Assembly: GCA_963785245.1 (NCBI GenBank)
Contig: CAWAUO010000022.1
Coordinates: 3,833 to 67,832, forward strand
Origin: JAHEEL01 sp963785245
GTDB taxonomy: Bacteria; Actinomycetota; Acidimicrobiia; Spongiisociales; UBA5794
Length of the DNA stretch: 64,000 bases
Direction: 5' to 3'
Shown here: one piece after another, positions 45,442 through 53,985 of the stretch
Position numbering within the stretch: the first letter of the stretch is position 1
Layout of the letters: each line of letters starts with the position of its first letter
Program-made: the position numbers and the translations under genes
Notes under the pieces: model-generated
What the model was told of the DNA's origin: nothing
The model's database searches: none
The model's input: only the letters and a program-made list of their open reading frames with translations

Positions 45442-47319
45442 GTGACGAGCACGCTCGAACAGGCGGGGCGACCCGACTTATCCGATGCCTATCCCACGGT
45501 TGCCCTCATGGTCCGCAAACGATCCCTCTCCTCGCCCGACGGTATCGCAATGCGCGACAAGCGATTCGGAATCTGGCAGGAACGAACGTGGACCGACCTC
45601 TGGGAAGAGATCGTCCTTGTGGCGCACGGACTGCTCGCCCTGGGCGTTCGAAAGGGCGATGTCGTCTCGATCCATTCCGAAGACCGGCCCGAGTGGGTGA
45701 TCTTCGACCTTGCGGCGATCGCGATCCGTGCGATGTCGACCGGCCTGTATCCGACCAACCCGACCACAGAGGTGCAGTACCTGGTCAACGACTCCGGCGC
45801 CCGCGTCCACCTTGCCGAAGACCAGGAACAGGTCGACAAGGTCGTCGAACCGGGGAGCGAGGCGTTTCCCCGCGTCGAGAAGATCGTCTACCTCGAACCG
45901 CGCGGTCTGCGGTCCTACGACGACGACCGGCTCCTCTTCTGGGACGACTTCCTCGATCTCGGCCGTGCGCATCGCGAGCAGCATCCCAATACGGTGGCGG
46001 ACGCGATGGCGGAGGCGGAGGCGGAGGACATCATGACGCTCGTCTACACCTCGGGCACCACCGGACCCCCGAAGGGTGCGATGCTGACCAACGCGAACGC
46101 CACGTTCGCCATCGACAACCTCATCCTTGCCGAGGATCGTGCACCCGACGGCAGGATCCCGGGACCGAACGATCTGATCCTCACCTACCTCCCGCTCGGC
46201 CATGTCGCGGAGCGCATCATGTCGACGTGGACCATGTGCGCGTCCGGGGCAGTCCTCAACTTCGCCGAGTCAATCGAGACGGTGCAGATCAATCTCCAGG
46301 AAGTCCAACCGACGCTGTTCTTCGCCGTGCCGCGCATCTGGGAGAAGATCCACGCAACGATCCTCATCAAGCTGAACGACGCGTCGTTCCTGAAGCGCCT
46401 CGTCAATGCGCTCGGACTGAAGATCTCTTCGTACGTCGGGCGTAGCCGGGCGGCCAACGGCGGCGACTACACCTTCGGATCTCGTCTGGCCTACTGGGTC
46501 GGCAACGTCATCATGTTCCGTGCCCTGAAAGAACGCGTCGGTCTCCGGCGATGTCGGTGGGCGGGAACGAGCGCCGCACCGATCGCCCCGGAAGTCATCC
46601 AGTTCTTCATGGGTTTCGGCGTCCCGCTGTATGAGCTCTACGGAATGACCGAGAACAGCGCCGTAGCCACCCTCAACTTCGGCGGGCGCGCCATCGTCGG
46701 AACCGTCGGTGAGCCATACCCGGGAATCGGCCTCCGCCTCGACGACGAGACCGGCGAGATCCAGACCAACCATCCCGGCAACTTCCTCGGCTACTGGAAA
46801 AAGCCAGCCGAAACCGCGGAGACGTTCACCGACGATGGCTGGCTCATGACCGGGGATGTCGGGGTATGGGTCGAGGGGACCCATATCAAGATCATCGACC
46901 GGATCAAGCACATCATCATCACCTCCGGCGGGAAGAACATCTCGCCGTCCGAGATTGAGAACAGCCTGAAGACCTCCCCGTTCGTCAAAGAGGCGATGGT
47001 CATCGGCGACGGTCGGAAGTACCTCACGGCGCTCATTGCGATCGAGTACGACGTCGTCGGCGGCTGGGCGCTCTCGCGGAGCATCCCGTACACGACCTAC
47101 CGGGATCTCTCCGAGAAGCCTGAGGTGATCGAACTCATCCAGGCTGTCGTCAACGACACGAACGAGAAGTTCGCGACGGTTGAGCAGCTCAAGATGTTCC
47201 GTCTCATCCCCAAGGAACTGGACCACGAGGACGGCGAATTGACGGCCACACAGAAGATCAAGCGGAGAGCCATGGAGAGCATGTTCTCCGATCTCGTCAA
47301 TGGGATGTACGAGTCGTGA
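45442..47319 (+). CDS. Long-chain acyl-CoA synthetase (AMP-binding)
   Basis: The 625-residue adenylate-forming enzyme has the P-loop-like motif YTSGTTGPPKGAM, the core LYGMTENSAVATLN (A5) and the A7/A8 region GWLMTGDVG with KIIDRIKHIIITSGGKNISP, plus an N-terminal segment of the long-chain FadD15 type. It activates a carboxylic acid to acyl-CoA. Its TGA overlaps the GTG start of a branched-chain-type permease, and this order (ligase, two permeases, binding protein, two ATPases) suggests the ABC system imports the ligase's substrate. GTG 45442 has GGAGG upstream. A TATTGT -10 box is at about 45402. Confidence 0.9.
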   Translation: MTSTLEQAGRPDLSDAYPTVALMVRKRSLSSPDGIAMRDKRFGIWQERTWTDLWEEIVLVAHGLLALGVRKGDVVSIHSEDRPEWVIFDLAAIAIRAMSTGLYPTNPTTEVQYLVNDSGARVHLAEDQEQVDKVVEPGSEAFPRVEKIVYLEPRGLRSYDDDRLLFWDDFLDLGRAHREQHPNTVADAMAEAEAEDIMTLVYTSGTTGPPKGAMLTNANATFAIDNLILAEDRAPDGRIPGPNDLILTYLPLGHVAERIMSTWTMCASGAVLNFAESIETVQINLQEVQPTLFFAVPRIWEKIHATILIKLNDASFLKRLVNALGLKISSYVGRSRAANGGDYTFGSRLAYWVGNVIMFRALKERVGLRRCRWAGTSAAPIAPEVIQFFMGFGVPLYELYGMTENSAVATLNFGGRAIVGTVGEPYPGIGLRLDDETGEIQTNHPGNFLGYWKKPAETAETFTDDGWLMTGDVGVWVEGTHIKIIDRIKHIIITSGGKNISPSEIENSLKTSPFVKEAMVIGDGRKYLTALIAIEYDVVGGWALSRSIPYTTYRDLSEKPEVIELIQAVVNDTNEKFATVEQLKMFRLIPKELDHEDGELTATQKIKRRAMESMFSDLVNGMYES

Positions 47320-48305
47320 TCTTCGGCATCCTCACCTTCGCCCAGGCAGGTGGCCAGGATGCGGTCGAGAAGTTCGCGAACGCGACCAGCAGTGGCATCG
47401 CCCTCGGTGCCATCTACGCACTGCTCGCGCTCGGTCTGGTGCTGATCTACAAGGCGACGCAGGTCCTCAACTTCGCTCACGGCGCCATCGCCGCCCTCGG
47501 TGCGTTCTTCGCGGCCTATCTCGCAACCGTGATCAACTTCCCGGGTCGATACGTCACCTTCGCACCGACGACGGTCCAGTGGATTCTCTCGGCCCTCGTC
47601 GCCGTCGTGATCACCGCCGCCGTTGGCCTCCTACTCGAGCGTCTGGCCATCCGCCCGATGATCGGTGAACCGTTGTTCTCGGTGGTGATGATCACGATCG
47701 CTCTCGACATCGTGATCCGCACGATCACCAACGACCTCATCGGAGCGAATCCGAGACCCCTCGGCGATCCGTGGGGGGCAGACGTCATTGACCTTGGTCC
47801 GGCGGTGATCGCCAAGTCCGAAGTCGCGACCGTGATCGTCACGATCATCTGCCTCGTCGGCATCGCCCTGTTCTTCCGTTCCCGCTACGGAATCGCGATG
47901 CGCGCCACCGCCTTCGACCAGGAAGCGGCGATGGCCCAGGGCATCAGCGCAGGGAGGATCTTCGCGATGGCATGGGCGATCGGCGCCGGGCTTGCCGCGA
48001 TCGCCGGGATCTTCTCGTCGCTGTTCCCGCGGTCGTCCGTTGGCGTCGGCACCACGACTGCGTTCTTCGCATTCCGCGCTCTGCCCGCGATCGTCATCGG
48101 CGGTCTCGACTCGATCACCGGTGCGGTCCTCGGTGGCTTCATCGTCGGCCTGGCCGAGTCGTACGCGGGGACGTACCTCGCGGGCCCGAGTTGGTCGTTC
48201 CTCGGTCTCGGATTCTCCGGTGTGATGCCATACATCGTCATGCTCATTGTGCTGCTCGTCCGTCCCTACGGACTGTTCGGCACCGAGGAGATCCGGCGCG
48301 TATGA
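47316..48305 (+). CDS. Branched-chain-type ABC transporter permease (LivH family)
   Basis: The 329-residue membrane protein shows the LivH signatures GIALGAIYALLALGLVLIYKA, LNFAHGAIAALGAF and the cytoplasmic loop SRYGIAMRATAFDQEAAMAQ, with ALPAIVIGGLDSITGAVLGG near the end. About eight helices are visible. The GTG start overlaps the ligase stop and its own stop overlaps the next permease, showing tight coupling. Confidence 0.9.
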   Translation: MIFGILTFAQAGGQDAVEKFANATSSGIALGAIYALLALGLVLIYKATQVLNFAHGAIAALGAFFAAYLATVINFPGRYVTFAPTTVQWILSALVAVVITAAVGLLLERLAIRPMIGEPLFSVVMITIALDIVIRTITNDLIGANPRPLGDPWGADVIDLGPAVIAKSEVATVIVTIICLVGIALFFRSRYGIAMRATAFDQEAAMAQGISAGRIFAMAWAIGAGLAAIAGIFSSLFPRSSVGVGTTTAFFAFRALPAIVIGGLDSITGAVLGGFIVGLAESYAGTYLAGPSWSFLGLGFSGVMPYIVMLIVLLVRPYGLFGTEEIRRV

Positions 48306-49540
48306 GGGATCGACCCCGCCTCTTCGTGACCTACTCGTCGGAGATGTCGCTGCTGCCCACCTGGACGCAGAAGACCGCAGCGCTGATCTTCCTCGCAGTG
48401 CTCGCCCTGGTCCCGTTCGGCGTCATCCCGGGTCTCGGATTCCTCTCCGACAACGACTGGATGAAGATCCTCAGCCGGGTCGCCATCTTTGCGATCGGCG
48501 CACTCGGCCTTCACATCCTGTCGGGCCTCGCCGGGCAGGTGTCGCTCGGGCATGCCTTCTTTGTTGCTGTCGGCGCCTACACCGCGGCGGTCCTGGGCGG
48601 GGAGACCGGAACGTCGCATTGGGGACTCGGCCTCCCGATCTGGATATGGCTGCCGGCCGCAGGTGCTGTTGCGGCTGCGATCGGCGCTCTCATCGCGCCG
48701 ACGGCGGTTCGCGTCCGGGGCATCTACCTCGCCATCGTCACCCTCGGTCTCGTGTTCATCGGCGAGTGGATCTTCCGAAGCCTCCCATCGATGACGGGCG
48801 GAGCTCAGGCCGGCCGCAAGTTCCCTGGCTTCGAGATCCGACTCTGGAAAGAAGAGGTGCCGCTGCTCGACCCGACCGCGGACGGTTCCTGGTTTGGCGT
48901 CGAGATGACCGGCGAAGCGAAGACGTACCTGCTCCTGCTTGTGCTCGTCGTACTTGCGGTAGTCGTCGCAAAGAATCTCCAGCGCACTCGCGTGGGCCGA
49001 GCGTTCATGTCGATCCGCGACCGTGATATCGCTGCCGAGGTCATGGGCGTTGCCGATGCTCGCTACAAACTGATGGCGTTCGCCCTCTCGTCCGCGTTCG
49101 CAGGTGTGTCCGGGGCGGTCCTCGGTGCTTTCGTCGGACGACTCGTGCCGGAGGGTTTCTCGCTGATCCTGTCCGTAGAGTTCGTGGCCATCCTGCTCAT
49201 CGGCGGCATCGGAACGGTCACCGGGACCCTGCTCGGAGCCGCGTTCGTTGTCATCCTTCCACGTCTCGTCCAGGACTTCACCGGCCTCCTGGCCTCGACC
49301 GCCGAGACGGGAAGTGGCATTCCGGCTTCGATCGCCGGCGTCTTTGTGTCGACGAGCAACGGCGACTTCGGCATCGTCTCTACGCTCCCAGGAACGTCGC
49401 CCGGCTTGAACATCGCGCAGTTCAATCTTCTGCTCTACGGACTGCTCCTGATTGGGTTTCTAATCTTCGAACCGCTCGGTCTGTACGGGATCTGGATTCG
49501 GATCCGCAACTACTGGAAGTCGTGGCCATTTACCTACTAG
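48302..49540 (+). CDS. Branched-chain-type ABC transporter permease (LivM family)
   Basis: The 412-residue membrane protein has the LivM motifs LGLHILSGLAGQVSLGHAFF, YLAIVTLGLVFI, and the ATPase-contacting loop RTRVGRAFMSIRDRDIAAEV. The C-terminal SVEFVAILLIGGIGTVTGTL segment follows. ATG 48302 overlaps the LivH-type stop (ATGA). It forms the translocation path with the preceding permease. Confidence 0.9.
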   Translation: MRDRPRLFVTYSSEMSLLPTWTQKTAALIFLAVLALVPFGVIPGLGFLSDNDWMKILSRVAIFAIGALGLHILSGLAGQVSLGHAFFVAVGAYTAAVLGGETGTSHWGLGLPIWIWLPAAGAVAAAIGALIAPTAVRVRGIYLAIVTLGLVFIGEWIFRSLPSMTGGAQAGRKFPGFEIRLWKEEVPLLDPTADGSWFGVEMTGEAKTYLLLLVLVVLAVVVAKNLQRTRVGRAFMSIRDRDIAAEVMGVADARYKLMAFALSSAFAGVSGAVLGAFVGRLVPEGFSLILSVEFVAILLIGGIGTVTGTLLGAAFVVILPRLVQDFTGLLASTAETGSGIPASIAGVFVSTSNGDFGIVSTLPGTSPGLNIAQFNLLLYGLLLIGFLIFEPLGLYGIWIRIRNYWKSWPFTY

Positions 49541-49545
49541 CAATC

Positions 49546-49580
49546 GCCCGATCGCCCCTGGCCAGGGCATGAGATCGGGC
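49546..49580 (+). terminator. Nested hairpin between permease and binding-protein genes
   Basis: GCCCGATC (49546-49553) pairs with GATCGGGC (49573-49580), and inside it CCCTGG pairs with CCAGGG (49556-49567). There is no T tract. It sits just before the Shine-Dalgarno of the binding-protein gene and may stabilise the downstream mRNA or act as a partial terminator. Confidence 0.5.
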
Positions 49581-49591
49581 CTGAGGAGGAA

Positions 49592-50995
49592 ATGATGAGA
49601 AAGGCAAGAATCTTCGTTCTGTTGCTCGTGTTGGCACTCGTTGCGGCGGCGTGCGGGAGCAGCGGCGACGACGAGACCACCACCACGGCCGCGGCAAGCG
49701 GCGGTGAGGAGACGACGACAACGGCAGCACCGAGCGGTGGCGACGACGAGACGACCACCACAACGGCGCCGCCGGAAGAGCCGATGGAGATGATGACCGA
49801 CTTCGGGGTTGACCTCGAGGCCGGGACGATCACGGTCGGTCAGACCGCCGACCTGACCGGTGCGTTCGCTCCTCTGGTTGCCCCGATCATGGCGGGCCAG
49901 CAGATGTACTGGGCCTGGGTCAACGCCAACGGCGGCATCGGCGGCCTCCAGGTGATGATGGAGACCCGCGACACGGCGTACGAAGTCGAGCAGCACATCG
50001 CGGCCTATGACGAACTCCGTGATCAGGTGGTTGCGATCAGCCACACCACCGGGTCGTCACAGACGCTCGCGATCTCCGATGCCTTGGTCGAAGACAGCAT
50101 GATCGCCGTCCCAGCGACGTGGTACTCGGGTTGGACCGACACCGCGATCGCCCCGACGGTGCTGCACACGGGCGCACCGTACTGCCTCGAAGCGATGAGC
50201 CTCCTCGACTGGATGCTCGATGAGGAGAAGACGGAGGGCAACGAGGCTCCGACGCTCGCATTGGCCTCGATCCCCGGCGACTTCGGACTCGATCCGATGG
50301 CCGGTGCCCTCTTGTGGGCTGAAGCCAATGGGATCGAAGTTGTCCACGACGGCTCAGGCACCATCATCCCGGGCCAGGACCAGAAGCCGGTCGCCGACGC
50401 GATCGTGGCGTCTGGTGCCGATCTCGTCTACATCACAACGACGCCGAGTACGTTCTCCGAAGTCTTCGGTGCCGCGCTCCAACAGGGCTTCGTGGACGCG
50501 AAATGGTCCGGAGCCGGTCCGACCTACAACCCGGCGTTCTTGGTGTCTCCGATCGCCGACGCGATTCAGGCGATGTGGTACGGCGGCTTCTACATGCAGC
50601 CGTGGGGTGGCGACTCGCCTGGTATGGCGTTGACGATGCAACTCGTCGAGGCGTCCGGTGCCGACATGCCGCCCAACGACTACGTGGGGCTTGGTGTCGT
50701 CGAGGCGATGCTCGTCCACGCGGCACTTCAGAAGGCCTACGACAATGGTGACCTGACGCGTGCCGGTGTGCTGGCGGCGATTCAGTCGCTCGACAACGTG
50801 ACGTTCCAGGGCATGGCGCCCGCCGAGAACTACACGGGGAGCACGTCGGACCAAGTCCAACGTGCCATCACGCTGTGGCGTCCGTCGGTGGCCAATCTCG
50901 AAGCCGGTGGTTCGGGTTCGGAGATCGTCCAGACGGACTTCATCGGCCCGACCGCTGAGTCCTTCGACTTCACCGAGGCCTGCTACCAGTTCTAG
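49592..50995 (+). CDS. Branched-chain-type ABC transporter substrate-binding lipoprotein (LivK-like)
   Basis: The 467-residue protein has a lipoprotein signal (KARIFVLLLVLALVAAACGSS with lipobox AAAC) and then a low-complexity Thr/acidic linker built on DDETTTTA-like units up to about residue 65. A type I periplasmic-binding domain with TVGQTADLTGAFAP and ISHTTGSSQTLAISD follows. The ligand is not readable; the neighbouring acyl-CoA ligase points to a carboxylic acid rather than an amino acid. AGGAGGA lies just before ATG 49592. A 15-bp perfect hairpin follows the stop. Confidence 0.9.
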   Translation: MMRKARIFVLLLVLALVAAACGSSGDDETTTTAAASGGEETTTTAAPSGGDDETTTTTAPPEEPMEMMTDFGVDLEAGTITVGQTADLTGAFAPLVAPIMAGQQMYWAWVNANGGIGGLQVMMETRDTAYEVEQHIAAYDELRDQVVAISHTTGSSQTLAISDALVEDSMIAVPATWYSGWTDTAIAPTVLHTGAPYCLEAMSLLDWMLDEEKTEGNEAPTLALASIPGDFGLDPMAGALLWAEANGIEVVHDGSGTIIPGQDQKPVADAIVASGADLVYITTTPSTFSEVFGAALQQGFVDAKWSGAGPTYNPAFLVSPIADAIQAMWYGGFYMQPWGGDSPGMALTMQLVEASGADMPPNDYVGLGVVEAMLVHAALQKAYDNGDLTRAGVLAAIQSLDNVTFQGMAPAENYTGSTSDQVQRAITLWRPSVANLEAGGSGSEIVQTDFIGPTAESFDFTEACYQF

Positions 50996-51002
50996 ACAAC
51001 CA

Positions 51003-51036
51003 GTGGGTGGCCGGGCCTGAGGGCCCGGCCACCCAC
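51003..51036 (+). terminator. Hairpin after the binding-protein gene
   Basis: GTGGGTGGCCGGGCC and GGCCCGGCCACCCAC form a perfect 15-bp stem with loop TGAG, followed by no T run. It lies 20 bp before the next ATPase gene, so it may attenuate the distal genes or protect the binding-protein mRNA. Confidence 0.65.
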
Positions 51037-51055
51037 CCGACAACAAGAGGAACCG

Positions 51056-51847
51056 ATGCTCGAAGTCGCAAACCTGGAAGTCGTCTACAACGACGTCGTC
51101 CTTGTGCTGCGTGGCTTGTCGCTCACGGTGAGCGACGGGCAGATCGTCGCGCTCCTCGGAGCCAACGGAGCAGGCAAGACGACGGCGCTCCGTGCCATCA
51201 CCGGAATCCTCGACGTGCATTCGGGGGACATCACGAAGGGCTCGATCACGTTCAAGGGGGAGCGGATCGACGGCAAGGACCCGTCGGCGATCGTCCGGAT
51301 GGGGATCGCTCAGGTGCTCGAAGGGCGTCGGATCTTTGCCGAGATGAGCGTTGACGACAATCTCCGAACCGGTGCGTTCACGAATACGGACCGCGCGTCT
51401 GTTGGCGCTGCGCATGAACGAGTCATGGACCTCTTCCCGGTTCTCCAGGGCCGGCAGAAGGACACGGCCGGCTATCTGTCGGGCGGCGAGCAGCAAATGC
51501 TGGCGATCGGCCGAGCGCTGATGGCCGACCCCGATCTGCTCATCCTCGACGAACCGACGCTCGGGTTGGCGCCGATGCTGGTGCAGCAGATCCGCGACAT
51601 CATCGTGGACATCAATCGCCAGGGAACATCGGTTCTCCTCATCGAGCAGAACGCCAACATGGCGCTGTCGATTGCCGACTACGGCTACATCATGGAGACC
51701 GGAAAGGTCGTGATGGACGGCGACCCGAAGAAGCTTCTCGCCGATGCCGACGTGCAGGAATTCTATCTCGGTCTGCACGCTGAGGGAGCTCGCAAGTCGT
51801 TCCGCGACATCAAGCATTACAAGCGCCGGAAGCGGTGGCTGTCATGA
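51056..51847 (+). CDS. Branched-chain-type ABC transporter ATPase (LivF family)
   Basis: The 263-residue ATPase has Walker A GANGAGKTT, the LivF-type VLEGRRIFAEMSVDDNL, signature YLSGGEQQML and Walker B LLILDEPTLGLAP, with the switch His replaced by Gln in LLIEQNANMAL as is normal for LivF. It has a basic C-terminal extension (KSFRDIKHYKRRKRW). It pairs with the LivG-type ATPase whose start overlaps its stop. Confidence 0.92.
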   Translation: MLEVANLEVVYNDVVLVLRGLSLTVSDGQIVALLGANGAGKTTALRAITGILDVHSGDITKGSITFKGERIDGKDPSAIVRMGIAQVLEGRRIFAEMSVDDNLRTGAFTNTDRASVGAAHERVMDLFPVLQGRQKDTAGYLSGGEQQMLAIGRALMADPDLLILDEPTLGLAPMLVQQIRDIIVDINRQGTSVLLIEQNANMALSIADYGYIMETGKVVMDGDPKKLLADADVQEFYLGLHAEGARKSFRDIKHYKRRKRWLS

Positions 51848-52671
51848 CCTCGCGAAGAACCGCACTCCGATCTGACCGTGGCGCCGACGACGGCGCATAC
51901 GAGCACTTGCTCGAGTTCGAGGATGTCAGCCTGTCGTTCAAGGGAATCAAGGCGCTCGACGGTGTGAGCTTTACGGTCGCCGACGGAGAGTTGTTTGCGG
52001 TGATCGGACCGAACGGCGCGGGGAAGACCTCGACGTTCAACTGTATCAATGGGGTCTACAAGCCGCAGGAGGGCTCGATCCGCTGGAAGGGCAAGGACAT
52101 CCTTGGTCGGAGGCCCGACCGAATCGCGGCGCTCGGCATCGCCCGCACGTTCCAGAACATTGAGTTGTTCGCCCACATGACGGTGCTCGACAACATCATG
52201 CTCGGCCGGCATGTGCGAACGAAGACATCGTGGTGGGACGGAGCGATCTGGGTGGGGCCGGCCAAGAAGGAGGAACTCGAGAACCGGGCCGTCGCCGAGG
52301 AGATCATCGACTTCCTCGAGATCGCTCGGTGGCGGAAGTACCCCGTGGCGATGCTGCCCTACGGCGTTCAGAAGCGGGTGGAGTTGGGCCGAGCGCTGGC
52401 GACGGAACCAGAATTGCTGCTGCTCGATGAACCGGTCGCCGGCATGAACCTCGAAGAGACCGAGGACATGGCCCGATTCATCCTCGACATCCGGGAGGAG
52501 CTGTCGATCGCGATGATCCTGGTCGAGCACGACATGGGTCTGGTCATGGACATCGCAGACCGCGTGATGGTCATCGACTTCGGCGAGCGGATCGCCACAG
52601 GGGTCCCGTCGGCGGTTCAGAACGACCCGAACGTCATCAAGGCGTACCTGGGTGAAGAGATGGATTCCTAG
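51844..52671 (+). CDS. Branched-chain-type ABC transporter ATPase (LivG family)
   Basis: The 275-residue ATPase has Walker A GPNGAGKTS, the LivG hallmark ARTFQNIELFAHMTVLDN, the signature region LPYGVQKRVELGRAL (VQKR in place of the canonical SGGxQ), Walker B LLLLDEPVAGMN and switch His in LVEHDMGLV. ATG 51844 overlaps the LivF stop (ATGA). The degenerate signature is common in LivG proteins. It is the last gene of the cluster. Confidence 0.92.
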   Translation: MTSRRTALRSDRGADDGAYEHLLEFEDVSLSFKGIKALDGVSFTVADGELFAVIGPNGAGKTSTFNCINGVYKPQEGSIRWKGKDILGRRPDRIAALGIARTFQNIELFAHMTVLDNIMLGRHVRTKTSWWDGAIWVGPAKKEELENRAVAEEIIDFLEIARWRKYPVAMLPYGVQKRVELGRALATEPELLLLDEPVAGMNLEETEDMARFILDIREELSIAMILVEHDMGLVMDIADRVMVIDFGERIATGVPSAVQNDPNVIKAYLGEEMDS

Positions 52672-52672
52672 G

Positions 52673-52686
52673 GTCGCCAGTTGCCA
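52673..52686 (-). repeat. Two TGGYGAC-type heptamers after the ABC cluster
   Basis: On the minus strand, TGGCAAC then TGGCGAC, directly after the LivG-type stop. It is a weak copy of the array family. Confidence 0.4.
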
Positions 52687-52711
52687 CCGGTAGCTGGTCG
52701 CTCGCGGCTTC

Positions 52712-53311
52712 CTACAACTCGTATCTCCGCGACCGGTCTACTACGTACCAGGCGGCGGGGAGGGCGACGCCGGCGAGGGCCGCCTTGATGAGGTCGCCGG
52801 CCACGAATGGATAGAGCCCTGCGTTGAGTGCGGCCGACAGGGTCGGAATCGAATCAACGGTTGCCCAAAGCCAGGTGACCCCGAGGGTGTAGACGGCGGC
52901 GCTTCCAGCGAGGAACGCCGGAACGGCTGTGCGAATCGACCGGTCCTTGCGCTGTTCGGCGAAGCGACCAACAAGCCAGGCGGCGACGATGAAGCCCATG
53001 AGGTAGCCGAGCGAGGCGCCGGTCGCGTAGGTCCAACCGCCCTGCCCACCGGCGTAGAACGGGAGGCCGATGGCACCGAGAGCAACGTAGATCATCATGC
53101 TCCCTGCCCCGATCCTCGAGCCCAGCGCAGCACCCGCGAGCAGCACGGCGAACGTCTGGCCGGTGACCGCGATCGGTGTCCCCGGGAGCGGGATCCTCAC
53201 CTGCGCCGCGAGGGCGGTGACCAGGGCGAATCCGATCATGAGGCCGACGGTGATTGCGGCCCGGCGCGGCAGCGCGACACCGGTGATGACGTTGGGGTGG
53301 ACTGCTTGCAC
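52712..53311 (-). CDS. bioY: Biotin transporter substrate-specific component BioY
   Basis: The 199-residue membrane protein has the BioY motifs VRIPLPGTPIAVTGQTFAVLL, YVALGAIGLPFYAGGQGG and TGASLGYLMGF. It binds biotin as the S-component of an ECF transporter; no bioM or bioN is nearby, so it uses shared ECF modules or acts alone. GTG 53311 is chosen for GAAAGG upstream and because the longer frame adds non-family residues. It is divergent from the sortase gene. Confidence 0.9.
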   Translation of the reverse strand: MQAVHPNVITGVALPRRAAITVGLMIGFALVTALAAQVRIPLPGTPIAVTGQTFAVLLAGAALGSRIGAGSMMIYVALGAIGLPFYAGGQGGWTYATGASLGYLMGFIVAAWLVGRFAEQRKDRSIRTAVPAFLAGSAAVYTLGVTWLWATVDSIPTLSAALNAGLYPFVAGDLIKAALAGVALPAAWYVVDRSRRYEL

Positions 53312-53372
53312 GATGTGCCTTTCGATCGGTTTGCGGAGAGTGAGCGGCTCAAGCAAGCCACTCAACCCGCCG

Positions 53373-53945
53373 ATGTGGACAGTCATGGGACTCGCTCGGA
53401 CGCTGATTCGTTTCATCGCTGTGATTGGCCTCGTCGCGCTCATCTCAACGACGACGGCAGCGCATGCCGCAGTGCCAACCTCTGCTGCTGTTCCCGCTCC
53501 AAGCCGGCAGCCTACGTGGTCCCCAGCTCAGGAATCGGGAGCGGATGTCTCCAGGCTCCAGATCCCGGCAATTGGAGTTGACGAAACCGTCCGATCAGGG
53601 ATTGCGCTCTCCGTAATCGACCGCGGCGTTGCTCACTGGGCAGGGACCTCGGAACCAGGCGGTCCTGGAAATGTCGTCCTTGCAGGCCACCGCTCGACTC
53701 ATTCGCGCCCGTTCTGGGCGTTGGACCGACTCGAGGTCGGTGACTTGATCTACCTTGACGACAGGGCCGGATTCGCAGTCATGTACAAGGTCTCGGAGAC
53801 GTTCATCGTCACCCCCGATGACATCTGGATCTCGTACGATCTGGGCAGACCAATGGTGACGTTGTTCGCATGCCATCCGAAAGGCTCGGCGAGCCAGCGA
53901 ATCGTGGTTCAAGCCGACCTGGTCGCAGGTCGTCGCATCGCGTAA
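53373..53945 (+). CDS. Sortase (class E-like)
   Basis: The 190-residue protein has an N-terminal signal/anchor helix (IRFIAVIGLVALISTTTAAH) and a sortase domain with RLQIPAIGVDETV, the catalytic His in VVLAGHRSTHSRPF, the catalytic Cys in TLFACHPKGSA and the Arg in SQRIVV. Sortases attach or transpeptidate surface proteins at the cell wall of Gram-positive bacteria. No LPXTG/LAXTG-type substrate is seen nearby. Start at ATG 53373; ATG 53385 is also possible. Confidence 0.85.
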   Translation: MWTVMGLARTLIRFIAVIGLVALISTTTAAHAAVPTSAAVPAPSRQPTWSPAQESGADVSRLQIPAIGVDETVRSGIALSVIDRGVAHWAGTSEPGGPGNVVLAGHRSTHSRPFWALDRLEVGDLIYLDDRAGFAVMYKVSETFIVTPDDIWISYDLGRPMVTLFACHPKGSASQRIVVQADLVAGRRIA

Positions 53946-53985
53946 CCGTGGTACGTAATCGCCACCGTCGGTAACCTCGGCGCGG

